Shown: piece after piece, positions 1 through 6,351 of the stretch
How positions within the stretch are numbered: the stretch's first letter is position 1
Layout: each line of letters starts with the position of its first letter
Source: Ignavibacteriaceae bacterium
Lineage (GTDB): Bacteria; Bacteroidota; Ignavibacteria; Ignavibacteriales; Ignavibacteriaceae
Direction of reading: 5' to 3'
NCBI GenBank assembly: GCA_023231105.1
Contig: JALNWB010000117.1
Location: 1-12,530 of the forward strand
DNA: 12,530 bases
Program-made: the position numbers and the translations under genes
The notes under the pieces: model-generated
Database searches by the model: none
Told to the model about the DNA's origin: nothing
Seen by the model: the letters and a program-made list of their open reading frames with translations, nothing else

Positions 1-216
1 ATTTATCTTGAAGGTTCAAGTTATATTGTTCAACTTTCTTCATGGAAATCAGAATCCATTGCAAATCAAGAAGTATCCAGGCTTCAAAAAAGGGGAATAA
101 AAGCTTTCAAAACTTCAGTGGTTATTCCGCAAAAAGGAGGAACCTGGTACAGGGTTAAAGTGGGTGGATTTTCTTCCGCAGAAGAAGCATCTCGTTTTTA
201 CAATTCAATTAAATAA
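1..216 (+). CDS. SPOR-domain protein, C-terminal part (5' end outside window)
   Basis: The window opens inside a reading frame that continues to a TAA at 214-216, giving 71 visible residues. They read like a SPOR repeat: a YIVQLSSW beta-strand, a helix with ANQEVSRLQKRGIKA, then GGTWYRVKVGGFSSAEEASRFYNSI. The WYRVKVGGF core followed by a helix of about ten residues is the usual SPOR C-terminal half. SPOR domains bind denuded glycan strands of peptidoglycan, often in septal or envelope proteins. The N-terminal part is missing, so the full architecture (membrane anchor, TPR or lytic transglycosylase domain) is unknown. The stop lies 15 bp before the exbB start, so the gene probably leads or belongs to the exbB-exbD-tonB operon. 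Confidence 0.8.
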   Translation: MYLEGSSYIVQLSSWKSESIANQEVSRLQKRGIKAFKTSVVIPQKGGTWYRVKVGGFSSAEEASRFYNSIK

Positions 217-231
217 CAATAGGAAAGAGAT

Positions 232-888
232 ATGGATTTATTGACTATGTTCCTAAAAGGCGGAGTAATTATGTACCCCATATTACTCTGCTCAATTATC
301 GGTGTAGCAATAATTATCGATAAGTTTATCGTACTGCATAAATCAAAAGTAAATGTTGCTGCATTTATGATAAAGTTAAGAACGCTATTAAAAAAGCATG
401 ATATTGCCGGGGCGATTGCATTTTGCAGCAGTGAAAAAACTCCTGCCGCCAACATCGTAAAAAGAGGATTAAAAAAAATACGATTCGGACATCAAAGGGT
501 GAAAGAATCTTTAGAAGATGCCGGCAGACAAGAAATCACAAAACTTGAAAAAGGATTATCAACGCTTGCTACTGTTTCCGGAATTGCTCCAATGCTTGGT
601 TTTTTGGGAACGGTCACCGGTATGGTTGCAGCATTTCAAACGATCCAGGATTTAATGGGCGCTGCAAATCCTTCCGATTTAGCAGGTGGTATTTGGGAAG
701 CTTTAATAACAACCGTCTTTGGATTGGTCGTAGGAATTCCTGCATTAGCATTTTACAACTACTTTACAGAAAAAATAAAAAAATTAGTTGCCGACATCGA
801 AGTTATTTCCAGCGATTTAATTGATATTGTAGAAGAGTCTTCCGGCGGCGGTAAAACTCCCGAAGATGATGATGAAATTACTCTTTAG
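232..888 (+). CDS. exbB: MotA/TolQ/ExbB-family proton channel protein
   Basis: This 218-residue inner-membrane protein should form the pentameric proton channel that, with ExbD, energises TonB. A first membrane segment spans about residues 10-33. A charged cytoplasmic region follows (about 34-110). The conserved block GIAPMLGFLGTVTGM at 117-131 begins the second membrane helix, and GIWEALITTVFGLVVGIPALA at 153-173 forms the third; these two are the family signature. The C-terminal tail is acidic (EDDDE, 211-215). The ATG at 232 has a purine-rich site (AGGAAAGAG) just upstream. The gene lies 15 bp after the SPOR gene and 8 bp before exbD, so co-transcription is expected. Sequence alone does not separate ExbB from TolQ; the adjacent TonB-type gene favours ExbB. 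Confidence 0.92.
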   Translation: MDLLTMFLKGGVIMYPILLCSIIGVAIIIDKFIVLHKSKVNVAAFMIKLRTLLKKHDIAGAIAFCSSEKTPAANIVKRGLKKIRFGHQRVKESLEDAGRQEITKLEKGLSTLATVSGIAPMLGFLGTVTGMVAAFQTIQDLMGAANPSDLAGGIWEALITTVFGLVVGIPALAFYNYFTEKIKKLVADIEVISSDLIDIVEESSGGGKTPEDDDEITL

Positions 889-896
889 AGGATGAT

Positions 897-1301
897 ATGA
901 AATTTGAAATGACTAACAAACCTCTCGTAGCGTTTAGCGTTTCATCGCTAACTGATATCGTAATGCTTCTGCTCATTTTTTTTCTGCTTACTTCACAATT
1001 CGTTTTACAAACGGGTGTAAAAATAAAATTACCCGGTGCAAAAAATAACGAGCAACTCGCTCCTTCTAAATTGGTGGTAACGCTTTCCGATAAGGGAGAA
1101 ATCTTTGTTGGCGATGAAAAAATTCAATTGGAAATGCTGGCGGGAAAATTAAGTCAAGTGAAAGCGTCGAGTCCGGAAAATAATCTTATTCTCCGCGCAG
1201 ATAAAAGCGTTCCGGTTGAATTAGTGATCAAAGTTATAGATTCAGCCCGCGGGATCGGCATACAAAAATTTACTATCGAAACAGAAAAAATTAATTTGTA
1301 A
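897..1301 (+). CDS. exbD: ExbD/TolR-family biopolymer transport protein
   Basis: This 134-residue protein is the expected ExbD partner: one N-terminal membrane helix and a periplasmic domain. The segment SSLTDIVMLLLIFFLLTS (16-33) carries Asp20, which aligns with the essential transmembrane aspartate that carries protons in ExbD/TolR. The LPGAKN stretch near 45-50 and the C-terminal region with the NLILRADKSVPVE pattern (about 95-108) are typical of the periplasmic domain. The length matches the family. The start is an ATG 8 bp after the exbB stop, and AGAGG overlapping that stop serves as a ribosome binding site. It probably works with the flanking exbB and tonB products in one complex driven by the proton motive force. 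Confidence 0.92.
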   Translation: MKFEMTNKPLVAFSVSSLTDIVMLLLIFFLLTSQFVLQTGVKIKLPGAKNNEQLAPSKLVVTLSDKGEIFVGDEKIQLEMLAGKLSQVKASSPENNLILRADKSVPVELVIKVIDSARGIGIQKFTIETEKINL

Positions 1302-1310
1302 AACTTCCGC

Positions 1311-1946
1311 ATGACAGAACTCAAAACAAGAAATACTTCCTACGGAATTTCGATTCTTTTTCACTTAGCACTGTTAGTGCTTTTATTTTATATGAAATTG
1401 GAAGTTGAATATCCGGTGAAAGAATATATCGAAGTTGGCTTTGGCGGCATTTCAAACGGCTCATCCGGCGCAAGCGGCGATAATGTTTTATCGACAATAG
1501 ACGAAAAGAAAGTTGAAGAGCTAAAAGAAAAAATAAAAGAAGATGTGGAAGTGCCGAAAGTGAAAAATACTTTTGAGAATGAAGTACCGGCAGTTACAAA
1601 AAAGAAAAGTAAAGAGAAAATTGTAGAACCAAAAGGGAATAAAGGTTTGGGGACGGGAAATTCCGGATTTGATATTGAGTGGGGAGGGAATGGCAAGAGA
1701 AAGATTTACAGCTACACGCTGCCCGAATATCCCGAAGGAGTAAATAAAGAAATTGATATTCGTCTCCGCTTTTCAATTTTGCCGGATGGAACAGTCGGGA
1801 CAATCTTTCCCCTTACCAAAGCTGATACAAAACTTGAAAATGCTGCGATCAATTCACTGCGCCAATGGCGGTTTGAACCGCTTCCATTACAACAAAAAAA
1901 GACCGAACAATTCGCGATTATTGTTTTTCCGTACCGGCTTCAGTAA
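1311..1946 (+). CDS. tonB: TonB-type energy transducer
   Basis: This 211-residue protein has the three-part TonB layout. A short cytoplasmic N-terminus and one membrane helix occupy about 11-28. A periplasmic linker rich in Lys, Glu, Gly and Ser follows (about 35-130). The C-terminal TonB domain lies at about 131-211, with YPEGVNKEIDIRLRFSILPDG (140-160) and a final helix-strand block containing NSLRQWRFEPLP (181-192). The linker is mixed-charge (KVEELKEKIKEDVEVPKVK) and not the classical proline-rich type, as is common in Bacteroidota-like TonBs. The ATG follows exbD by 9 bp and has no clear Shine-Dalgarno, so coupled translation is likely. Its last 29 bp overlap the end of a convergent minus-strand gene. 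The outer-membrane receptor it serves is not in the window. Confidence 0.88.
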   Translation: MTELKTRNTSYGISILFHLALLVLLFYMKLEVEYPVKEYIEVGFGGISNGSSGASGDNVLSTIDEKKVEELKEKIKEDVEVPKVKNTFENEVPAVTKKKSKEKIVEPKGNKGLGTGNSGFDIEWGGNGKRKIYSYTLPEYPEGVNKEIDIRLRFSILPDGTVGTIFPLTKADTKLENAAINSLRQWRFEPLPLQQKKTEQFAIIVFPYRLQ

Positions 1947-2217
1947 AAAAATCTTTGTAATACATCCGGTAGAAGAAAAATTCAGCGACGGATAATAAAG
2001 TGAGGGCAAAAGTATCGCGGTCGTAAAAAATTCCAAAACCTTCCGGTTCCATAACAATTTTTGCAATCATTGTAGTCATAGTCCAGCCGACGGCAAACAA
2101 CACGCCGATCAATCCAACATTAAGTGCGGCGCCGGAAAGGTTTTCATCCTGCCATTTTTTTGTGAAAACAATAATTGTAAAAATATAATGGAGAAAAAAG
2201 ATAAATGCAGTAATCAT
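1918..2217 (-). CDS. Small uncharacterised membrane protein (99 aa)
   Basis: I do not recognise this protein. It has 99 residues with hydrophobic segments at about 2-18 (AFIFFLHYIFTIIVF), 29-50 (GAALNVGLIGVLFAVGWTMTTMIA) and 67-83, so two or three membrane helices are likely. A charged segment (FTKKWQDENLSG) separates the first two, and the C-terminus is hydrophilic. The start codon overlaps the stop of the upstream minus-strand gene as ATGA, strong support that it is a real, translationally coupled last gene of the four-gene operon. Its final 29 bp run antisense to the last codons of tonB. Confidence 0.72.
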   Translation of the reverse strand: MITAFIFFLHYIFTIIVFTKKWQDENLSGAALNVGLIGVLFAVGWTMTTMIAKIVMEPEGFGIFYDRDTFALTLLSVAEFFFYRMYYKDFFTEAGTEKQ

Positions 2218-2720
2218 AATTTTGTGAAATATTTTTTGTTGAAAATTGACATGCCTATAAGCCCGCCAATTATTCCAAACATTGAATCGATAAAAATGTT
2301 ATTAAATAAAAGAAAAGAAGTGTAGGTAAGAGAAAATCCATAAGCTGTTATTTCTTTACTCATTGTTCTTAGAATTGCGACAGTTTCTTTTCCTATATCG
2401 CCAAGGTTATATGTGTTTAAAAGAATTTCCACTTGCGGCAAAGTTAATACAAGATCATTTGTGTGAAAAATATAGGTGATGATGACTTCAAAAAAACCGG
2501 AAAACAAAGCAGAAGATAAACCGGTGATTAACCCGATGAACATTGCCGTCTTTACGGAAATGCTTTGGGAAAAAGAAGTTATTCGCAAATAAAAATAGAG
2601 ACTGAGCACGGTTGCTGCCGGAAGCAGTAAGCAACAGCCCACACTTTTTACACCGGGAATTGTACTTAATACGGCAGCGCCGAATCCGCAGACAATAGCG
2701 GGTGAAAGTTTGTTTTTCAT
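2214..2720 (-). CDS. Uncharacterised multi-pass membrane protein (168 aa)
   Basis: This 168-residue protein is strongly hydrophobic, with about four predicted membrane helices: residues 8-25, 29-48, 57-84 and a glycine-rich C-terminal helix near 140-160 (MFGIIGGLIGMSIF). Between the third and fourth lies a soluble stretch with NTYNLGDIGKETVAILRTMSKE. The N-terminal part has a CC pair (GVKSVGCCLLLPAA). The size and helix layout resemble DUF4199-like membrane proteins of Bacteroidota and relatives, but I cannot confirm that assignment. It begins 4 bp after the DUF2085 gene stops and its stop overlaps the next start by ATGA, so it belongs to a tightly packed operon. Confidence 0.75.
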   Translation of the reverse strand: MKNKLSPAIVCGFGAAVLSTIPGVKSVGCCLLLPAATVLSLYFYLRITSFSQSISVKTAMFIGLITGLSSALFSGFFEVIITYIFHTNDLVLTLPQVEILLNTYNLGDIGKETVAILRTMSKEITAYGFSLTYTSFLLFNNIFIDSMFGIIGGLIGMSIFNKKYFTKL

Positions 2721-2724
2721 ACTA

Positions 2725-3195
2725 TTAAATTTCTCTTTGAGAAGTGTGAAAGAAATTATTTCTTTTTAGTTCAAAAATAATAAAGTAAACGGCAAAAAAA
2801 GAAAAAAGATAACCTGTAAAAAATGCCGTAGTTTTATTATACGATGCGAAAATAAAATTATTTGTTACTACATCTACCATCAATATCACTAAAAAGAAGA
2901 CAAAATAATAAAAGATAGAAGAAATATATTTTTTTACCGGGAGAAGAAGCGTAACTAATCCAATAAATGAACCGATATAAATTCCCGTACATCTTGAACA
3001 AACCAAAAAATAAGAACCATTTACAAAGAAGCTTTTGTCTAAATGTTGATGACAAACTCTTCCGTAACTCATTTTTAGTATAGGATAAAAAACATGAAAA
3101 GAATTATCCTTTGGAAGAAAAGAGAAGATAGAAAAACCTGCAATCCAGAACATCGAGAGAAAAAGAACTAAACCTATAATCAATTTATTTTTCAC
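2725..3195 (-). CDS. DUF2085 family membrane protein
   Basis: This 156-residue protein carries the DUF2085 signature: CHQ at 48-50 followed by CSRCTGIYIG at 66-75, between membrane helices at about 5-27 and 72-87. Two further hydrophobic helices lie at about 92-112 and 122-142. The paired cysteines and His look like a metal- or redox-binding site near the membrane face. The family's function is unknown to me. The frame starts with GTG at 3193-3195, inside the last codons of the upstream NHL gene (11-bp overlap), and no Shine-Dalgarno is visible. Translation therefore probably depends on coupling to the upstream gene. The next gene starts 4 bp after its stop. Confidence 0.85.
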   Translation of the reverse strand: MKNKLIIGLVLFLSMFWIAGFSIFSFLPKDNSFHVFYPILKMSYGRVCHQHLDKSFFVNGSYFLVCSRCTGIYIGSFIGLVTLLLPVKKYISSIFYYFVFFLVILMVDVVTNNFIFASYNKTTAFFTGYLFSFFAVYFIIFELKRNNFFHTSQREI

Positions 3196-4033
3196 TTAAT
3201 ACAAAACAATAAATTGAATTTTTCGTTAATACATAAACTTTATCCTCAACAGCTAATGAAGCGCTAAATGCCGCGTTTTCCGTTATGTTGGGCAGTCGGA
3301 GTTTTTTGAATAATAGTTTATCCAATTCGAAAGACGAAACGTAAACAGAACTATCACCCGTTAAAGTAATCGTATTATAATATTTGTCAATCGAAGAAAA
3401 ATCTTCCGATAGAGAAGTTTTGTTTATCCCATTCCCAAAAAGATCAAAAATCAGCAAACTATTTCCGTCAAGCACCATAATGTTATTGTTCTCTGCAACA
3501 ATTAATTTTTTAGGGTTCTTAATTGAAAATTCACCGGCATCAAATCCACCAAATTGTTGAACAAAATTTCCGAATAAATCAAATTTCAAGATGCGTTTAT
3601 TTTCAGAATCAAGAACAAACAAGTCTCCCATAGAAGAAATATCCGCGCTTAGCGGAAATCCGAAAGCTGCGTCGTTATTTTTCCCTTCGCGTGTATAAAG
3701 GCGGGAAATAAAATTCAAATCTTTATCAAATTGTTGAACAGAGTGGTTATTCTTATCTGTTACAAAAATATTTAGAGCGTTTAAAGAAACATCAATCGGA
3801 AAATCGAACTGTCCGTCTCCCCATCCGTAACCGCCAAACGCAAGTATTTGTATGCCAAGTGAATCTAATTTATAAATTTCATCGCTGCCGTTATCAGTAA
3901 CATAAAAATATCCTTGTGGAGAAAGCGCAAACGAAGTTGCTTCCGAAAACGAACCAAATTGATTTTCCAACTGATAATCTTGCGCAAAGAGCATTCCGTT
4001 AATCAGAAAATATATAATCATTAACCTATTCAA
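3185..4033 (-). CDS. Secreted NHL-repeat / six-bladed beta-propeller protein
   Basis: This 282-residue protein starts with a signal peptide (NR then LMIIYFLINGMLFA, predicted cleavage before Gln18), followed by repeated propeller blades. Recognisable repeats are FALSPQGYFYVTDNGSDEIYKLD, VSLNALNIFVTDKNNHSVQQFD, DISSMGDLFVLDSENKRILKFD and a more diverged LIVAENNNIMVLDGNSLLIFD. The pattern of a strand, V-D, N and then an F-D exit strand is that of NHL repeats. Such proteins usually bind partners and have no catalysis of their own. The chosen start is TTG at 4031-4033, because GGAG lies 5 nt upstream and it gives the signal peptide a basic residue; an ATG four codons later (4019-4021) is the alternative. 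It is the first gene of the minus-strand operon. Confidence 0.82.
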   Translation of the reverse strand: MNRLMIIYFLINGMLFAQDYQLENQFGSFSEATSFALSPQGYFYVTDNGSDEIYKLDSLGIQILAFGGYGWGDGQFDFPIDVSLNALNIFVTDKNNHSVQQFDKDLNFISRLYTREGKNNDAAFGFPLSADISSMGDLFVLDSENKRILKFDLFGNFVQQFGGFDAGEFSIKNPKKLIVAENNNIMVLDGNSLLIFDLFGNGINKTSLSEDFSSIDKYYNTITLTGDSSVYVSSFELDKLLFKKLRLPNITENAAFSASLAVEDKVYVLTKNSIYCFVLSEK

Positions 4034-4175
4034 AAAAACTCCAATTAATTTTGAGAAAGTTAAAGAACAATGAGGTAAGTTAAAAATGGAAAGTTCTTAA
4101 TTTGCAGTAAATCAACCGCAGCTGACACTCAAAATGACAAGAACATTTTTTTGAAGAGTTATACTAAAATGGCAT

Positions 4176-4388
4176 AGCCCTGAAAGGGCGGGATATGTAA
4201 GCGTAGGGTGAAACCCTACGAAAGTAAAAAAAGGAAATGTTAAGCCCTGAAAGGGCGTAATATATTATAGTGAACGATTATCATATTTCTTCAAAAATAT
4301 TACGCTCTTTCAGAGCTATGATTCCGGTTGAAGTTCCATTTGTCATAGGGTTTCGCCCTATGTTTGTGTATAACGCCCTTTCAGGGCT
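4176..4388. repeat. Mirror-symmetric cluster of six REP-like palindromes (BIME-like)
   Basis: Two short palindromes alternate. Motif A is AGCCCTGAAAGGGCG and motif B is CGTAGGGTGAAACCCTACG. On the plus strand the order is A (4176-4190), B (4202-4220), A (4243-4257). Then follow the inverted copies: A-like (4303-4317, CGCTCTTTCAGAGCT, with two compensating changes), B (4344-4362, CATAGGGTTTCGCCCTATG) and A (4374-4388). The outer A-B spacers are 11 nt on both sides. The whole block is a large imperfect inverted repeat centred near 4282. Paired stem changes in the divergent copies suggest structure is conserved. This is the architecture of REP/BIME elements moved by RAYT (IS200/IS605-like) transposases; no such transposase is in the window. 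Reading frames across this block are artefacts. The flanks 4034-4175 and 4389-4432 show no gene. Confidence 0.85.
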
Positions 4389-4432
4389 AACACTTGGAGA
4401 TAACTTCACTATCATAATATATTTAAAACGAT

Positions 4433-4458
4433 AACGGCTCCGTTTAATAGGAGCCGTT
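4433..4458 (-). terminator. Rho-independent terminator of lat
   Basis: A perfect 9-bp stem, AACGGCTCC (4433-4441) with GGAGCCGTT (4450-4458), encloses an 8-nt loop. Read on the minus strand it sits 30 nt after the lat stop codon and is followed by ATCGTTTTAAAT, a modest T-rich run. No T-tract follows on the plus strand, so it serves the minus-strand gene. Confidence 0.75.
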
Positions 4459-4488
4459 TCGTGCAAGTAGTAAAGTTTATAATTACTT

Positions 4489-5847
4489 TTATTTACGGAG
4501 CAAATTTAAAACATTACGGATAATTTTCAAACCTTCGTCGATTTCATCCTCGTTAATTATCAAGGGAGTTCTAAAGCGAACAGCTTTAGCGCCGCAACCC
4601 AATTGAATTAATTTATTTTTGTAACATTCTTTTATGTATTGATTCCGCATTTCTACGCTCTTAAAATCAAACGAACACATTAATCCTAAGCCGCGGGCAT
4701 GTTCAATAAGCGTAGGATATTCAAGCTGCAATATTTTCAATTGATTAAGTAAGTAATCACCTCTTTCTTGAACATGAGTTAAGAGATTATCTTCTTGCAT
4801 CACTTCAAGAATCTTTGTTGAACGAACCATATCCGGTAAGTTGGAACCCCAGGTAGAATTTATTCTGGTCGATTTTTTGAAACAATGCTCTTCTATATCA
4901 TCTATTCTATCACTAACCATAATTCCGCAGACTTGAGCTTTCTTTCCGAAGGAAATAATGTCCGGATAAACATAATGTTCCGCAGCCCACATTTTACCGG
5001 TAATTCCCATTCCGGCTTGCACTTCATCAAACATAAGCAGAATGTCGTTCTCATCGGCAATTTGGCGAAGCTTTAAGAAAAACTCTTTGCGGAAAAAGTT
5101 ATCTCCACCTTCACCTTGGATCGGTTCTATAATGATTACGGCAATATCATCCGGATTTTCTTTTATCGCTTGATAAATCTGCGCTATTGCAGTTTCTTCC
5201 GACTTAATTATTTCCTCTAAATTTTCTTCGAGAGGGAAAAGAATTTTAGGATTCGATATTCTCGGCCAATCAAACTTTGGGAAATGATTAATTTTGTTCG
5301 GATCAGTGTTAGTTAACGACAAAGTATAACCGCTTCGTCCGTGGAAAGCTTCTTTAAAGTGAAGAACCTTCTGTCCGATTTCCTTAGTATAACCTTTCTT
5401 AAAGTTTTTCTGGACTTTCCAGTCGAACGCAACTTTCAAACCGTTTTCAACGGCAAGTGTACCGCCGTCGATGAAAAACAGATATTTGAAATGATCAGGT
5501 TTGGCAATGGCTGCAAAGGTATCAACAAATTCTGCCATTAACGTTGAGTAGATATCCGAATTGGATGGTTTGTGCAAAGCTGCAAGAAGCAATTTTTCCT
5601 TAAAATCCTCACTCTGCAGTTTTGGATGATTCATTCCTAACGGTGAAGAAGCAAAAAAGGAAAAGAAGTCTAAGTATTTATCATTTGTCTTTGCATCAAC
5701 AAAATAGACGCCTTGACTTTTCTGTAGATCGAGGACAATGTCAAAGCCGTCAATGAGCATATGTTTTTTTAATGTCTCATGGACAAAATTCGGATCAATT
5801 GATTTATGTTGTAAAGAGATATACTCTTTCGGTTCAGCACTGTTCAT
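4489..5847 (-). CDS. lat: L-lysine 6-aminotransferase (class III, PLP-dependent)
   Basis: This 452-residue enzyme should transfer the epsilon-amino group of L-lysine to 2-oxoglutarate, giving alpha-aminoadipate 6-semialdehyde (which cyclises to piperideine-6-carboxylate) and glutamate. The fold-type I, class III features are clear: GGTLAVENGLKVAFDWK (128-144), a segment characteristic of lysine 6-aminotransferases and not of ornithine or acetylornithine enzymes; EPIQGEGGDN (241-250); DEVQAGMG (274-281), whose Asp274 contacts the PLP ring nitrogen; and PDIISFGKKAQVCG (295-308) with Lys302 as the predicted Schiff-base lysine. The length is normal for the family. AGAGG lies 5 nt before the ATG. 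It diverges from the semialdehyde dehydrogenase gene at 6352, which uses its product. It ends at its own terminator. Confidence 0.93.
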   Translation of the reverse strand: MNSAEPKEYISLQHKSIDPNFVHETLKKHMLIDGFDIVLDLQKSQGVYFVDAKTNDKYLDFFSFFASSPLGMNHPKLQSEDFKEKLLLAALHKPSNSDIYSTLMAEFVDTFAAIAKPDHFKYLFFIDGGTLAVENGLKVAFDWKVQKNFKKGYTKEIGQKVLHFKEAFHGRSGYTLSLTNTDPNKINHFPKFDWPRISNPKILFPLEENLEEIIKSEETAIAQIYQAIKENPDDIAVIIIEPIQGEGGDNFFRKEFFLKLRQIADENDILLMFDEVQAGMGITGKMWAAEHYVYPDIISFGKKAQVCGIMVSDRIDDIEEHCFKKSTRINSTWGSNLPDMVRSTKILEVMQEDNLLTHVQERGDYLLNQLKILQLEYPTLIEHARGLGLMCSFDFKSVEMRNQYIKECYKNKLIQLGCGAKAVRFRTPLIINEDEIDEGLKIIRNVLNLLRK

Positions 5848-6111
5848 AATAACCTCTAAATGAAATTAAAAATAATTATTGATTAAAAGTTTAGAGATAG
5901 GCTGAGATCTAAAAGACGTTTTCGAAGCGGGAAACCAAATAGTTCCTTAAACTTTTGCTTTTCTTGGGGGTAATATGAATGTTTCTGTAAAACATAATTT
6001 CTTCTGACGCAAATTAAGCTATGGAGGCATAAGTTTCAAGTGCTTGACATAGAATTGTTTAAATCGGTAAAGCAATGGTAATCTCAGAAAGTTAGCTAAT
6101 CGAATGATTGA

Positions 6112-6195
6112 ATGGTTGAATGGCAGGGAAATAAACTTCAAGTGTCTGCAAATACTTCTTAAATGAAGTTGATGAGATTAAAATCATTCAACCAT
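6112..6195. repeat. Inverted repeat with adjoining tandem repeats
   Basis: ATGGTTGAATG (6112-6122) and its exact complement CATTCAACCAT (6185-6195) form an 11-bp inverted repeat with a 62-nt gap. The left arm sits in a TTGAATGG-type octamer tandem array (about 6101-6122), and the right arm runs into CATC tetramer repeats (about 6196-6212). This looks like simple intergenic repeat sequence; a role in expression of the divergent genes is only possible. Confidence 0.55.
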
Positions 6196-6263
6196 GCATC
6201 CATCCATCCATGCTTCAAATAATTCCTTATTAACTGATTATTGAATCATTATAGCTTGTGTGA

Positions 6264-6283
6264 TATGACTTCATCACGTCATA
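6264..6283. promoter_or_regulatory. Candidate operator, TATGAC-N8-GTCATA
   Basis: A perfect 6-bp inverted repeat with an 8-nt gap lies 69 nt before the ALDH start codon, in the lat-ALDH control region. Half-sites about one helical turn and a half apart suit a dimeric regulator such as an Lrp/AsnC, GntR or TetR protein. No such regulator is encoded in the window, so the link is inference. Confidence 0.35.
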
Positions 6284-6351
6284 CGGTTTTTTAATCTCCC
6301 TATTTCATTTTAAGTTTGATATTATGATTATAAAAAATAAGGGAGACTTAA

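Larger units (their letters stand above)
5848..6351. other. Divergent intergenic/control region between lat and the ALDH gene
   Basis: This 504-bp stretch has no convincing gene and must hold the promoters of both divergent genes. It contains a TATGAC/GTCATA inverted repeat (listed separately) and an 11-bp inverted repeat with adjoining tandem repeats (listed separately). The octamer TTCAAGTG occurs twice, at 6035-6042 and 6138-6145. TTGACA at 6044-6049 lacks a good -10 box at normal spacing. A 10-codon ORF at 5975 follows GGGGG but nothing further supports it as a leader peptide. GGGAG at 6341-6345 is the ribosome binding site of the ALDH gene. I cannot place either transcription start with confidence. 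Confidence 0.6.

Noticed and set aside
1388..1803. Minus-strand ORFs of 102 and 69 codons inside tonB.
   Set aside because: They are shadows of the plus-strand frame: Phe/Ser-rich translations of the Lys/Glu-rich TonB linker with no start signals.
4176..4388. A CRISPR array, because short repeats recur at intervals.
   Set aside because: Repeats are 15-19 bp palindromes of two kinds in both orientations, spacers are irregular (11 to about 45 nt), and no cas genes are present.
4281..4466. A 61-codon minus-strand ORF across the palindrome cluster and terminator.
   Set aside because: Its sequence is made by the palindromes and the terminator stem; it has no ribosome binding site and no protein-like features.
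5975..6007. A 10-codon ORF after GGGGG that could be a leader peptide for the ALDH gene.
   Set aside because: It has no run of lysine or other regulatory codons, no attenuator hairpin follows closely, and it lies about 340 bp from the gene.
6044..6072. TTGACA as a sigma-70 -35 box in the lat-ALDH control region.
   Set aside because: No acceptable -10 hexamer lies 16-18 nt downstream, and the position is 300 bp from the ALDH gene.
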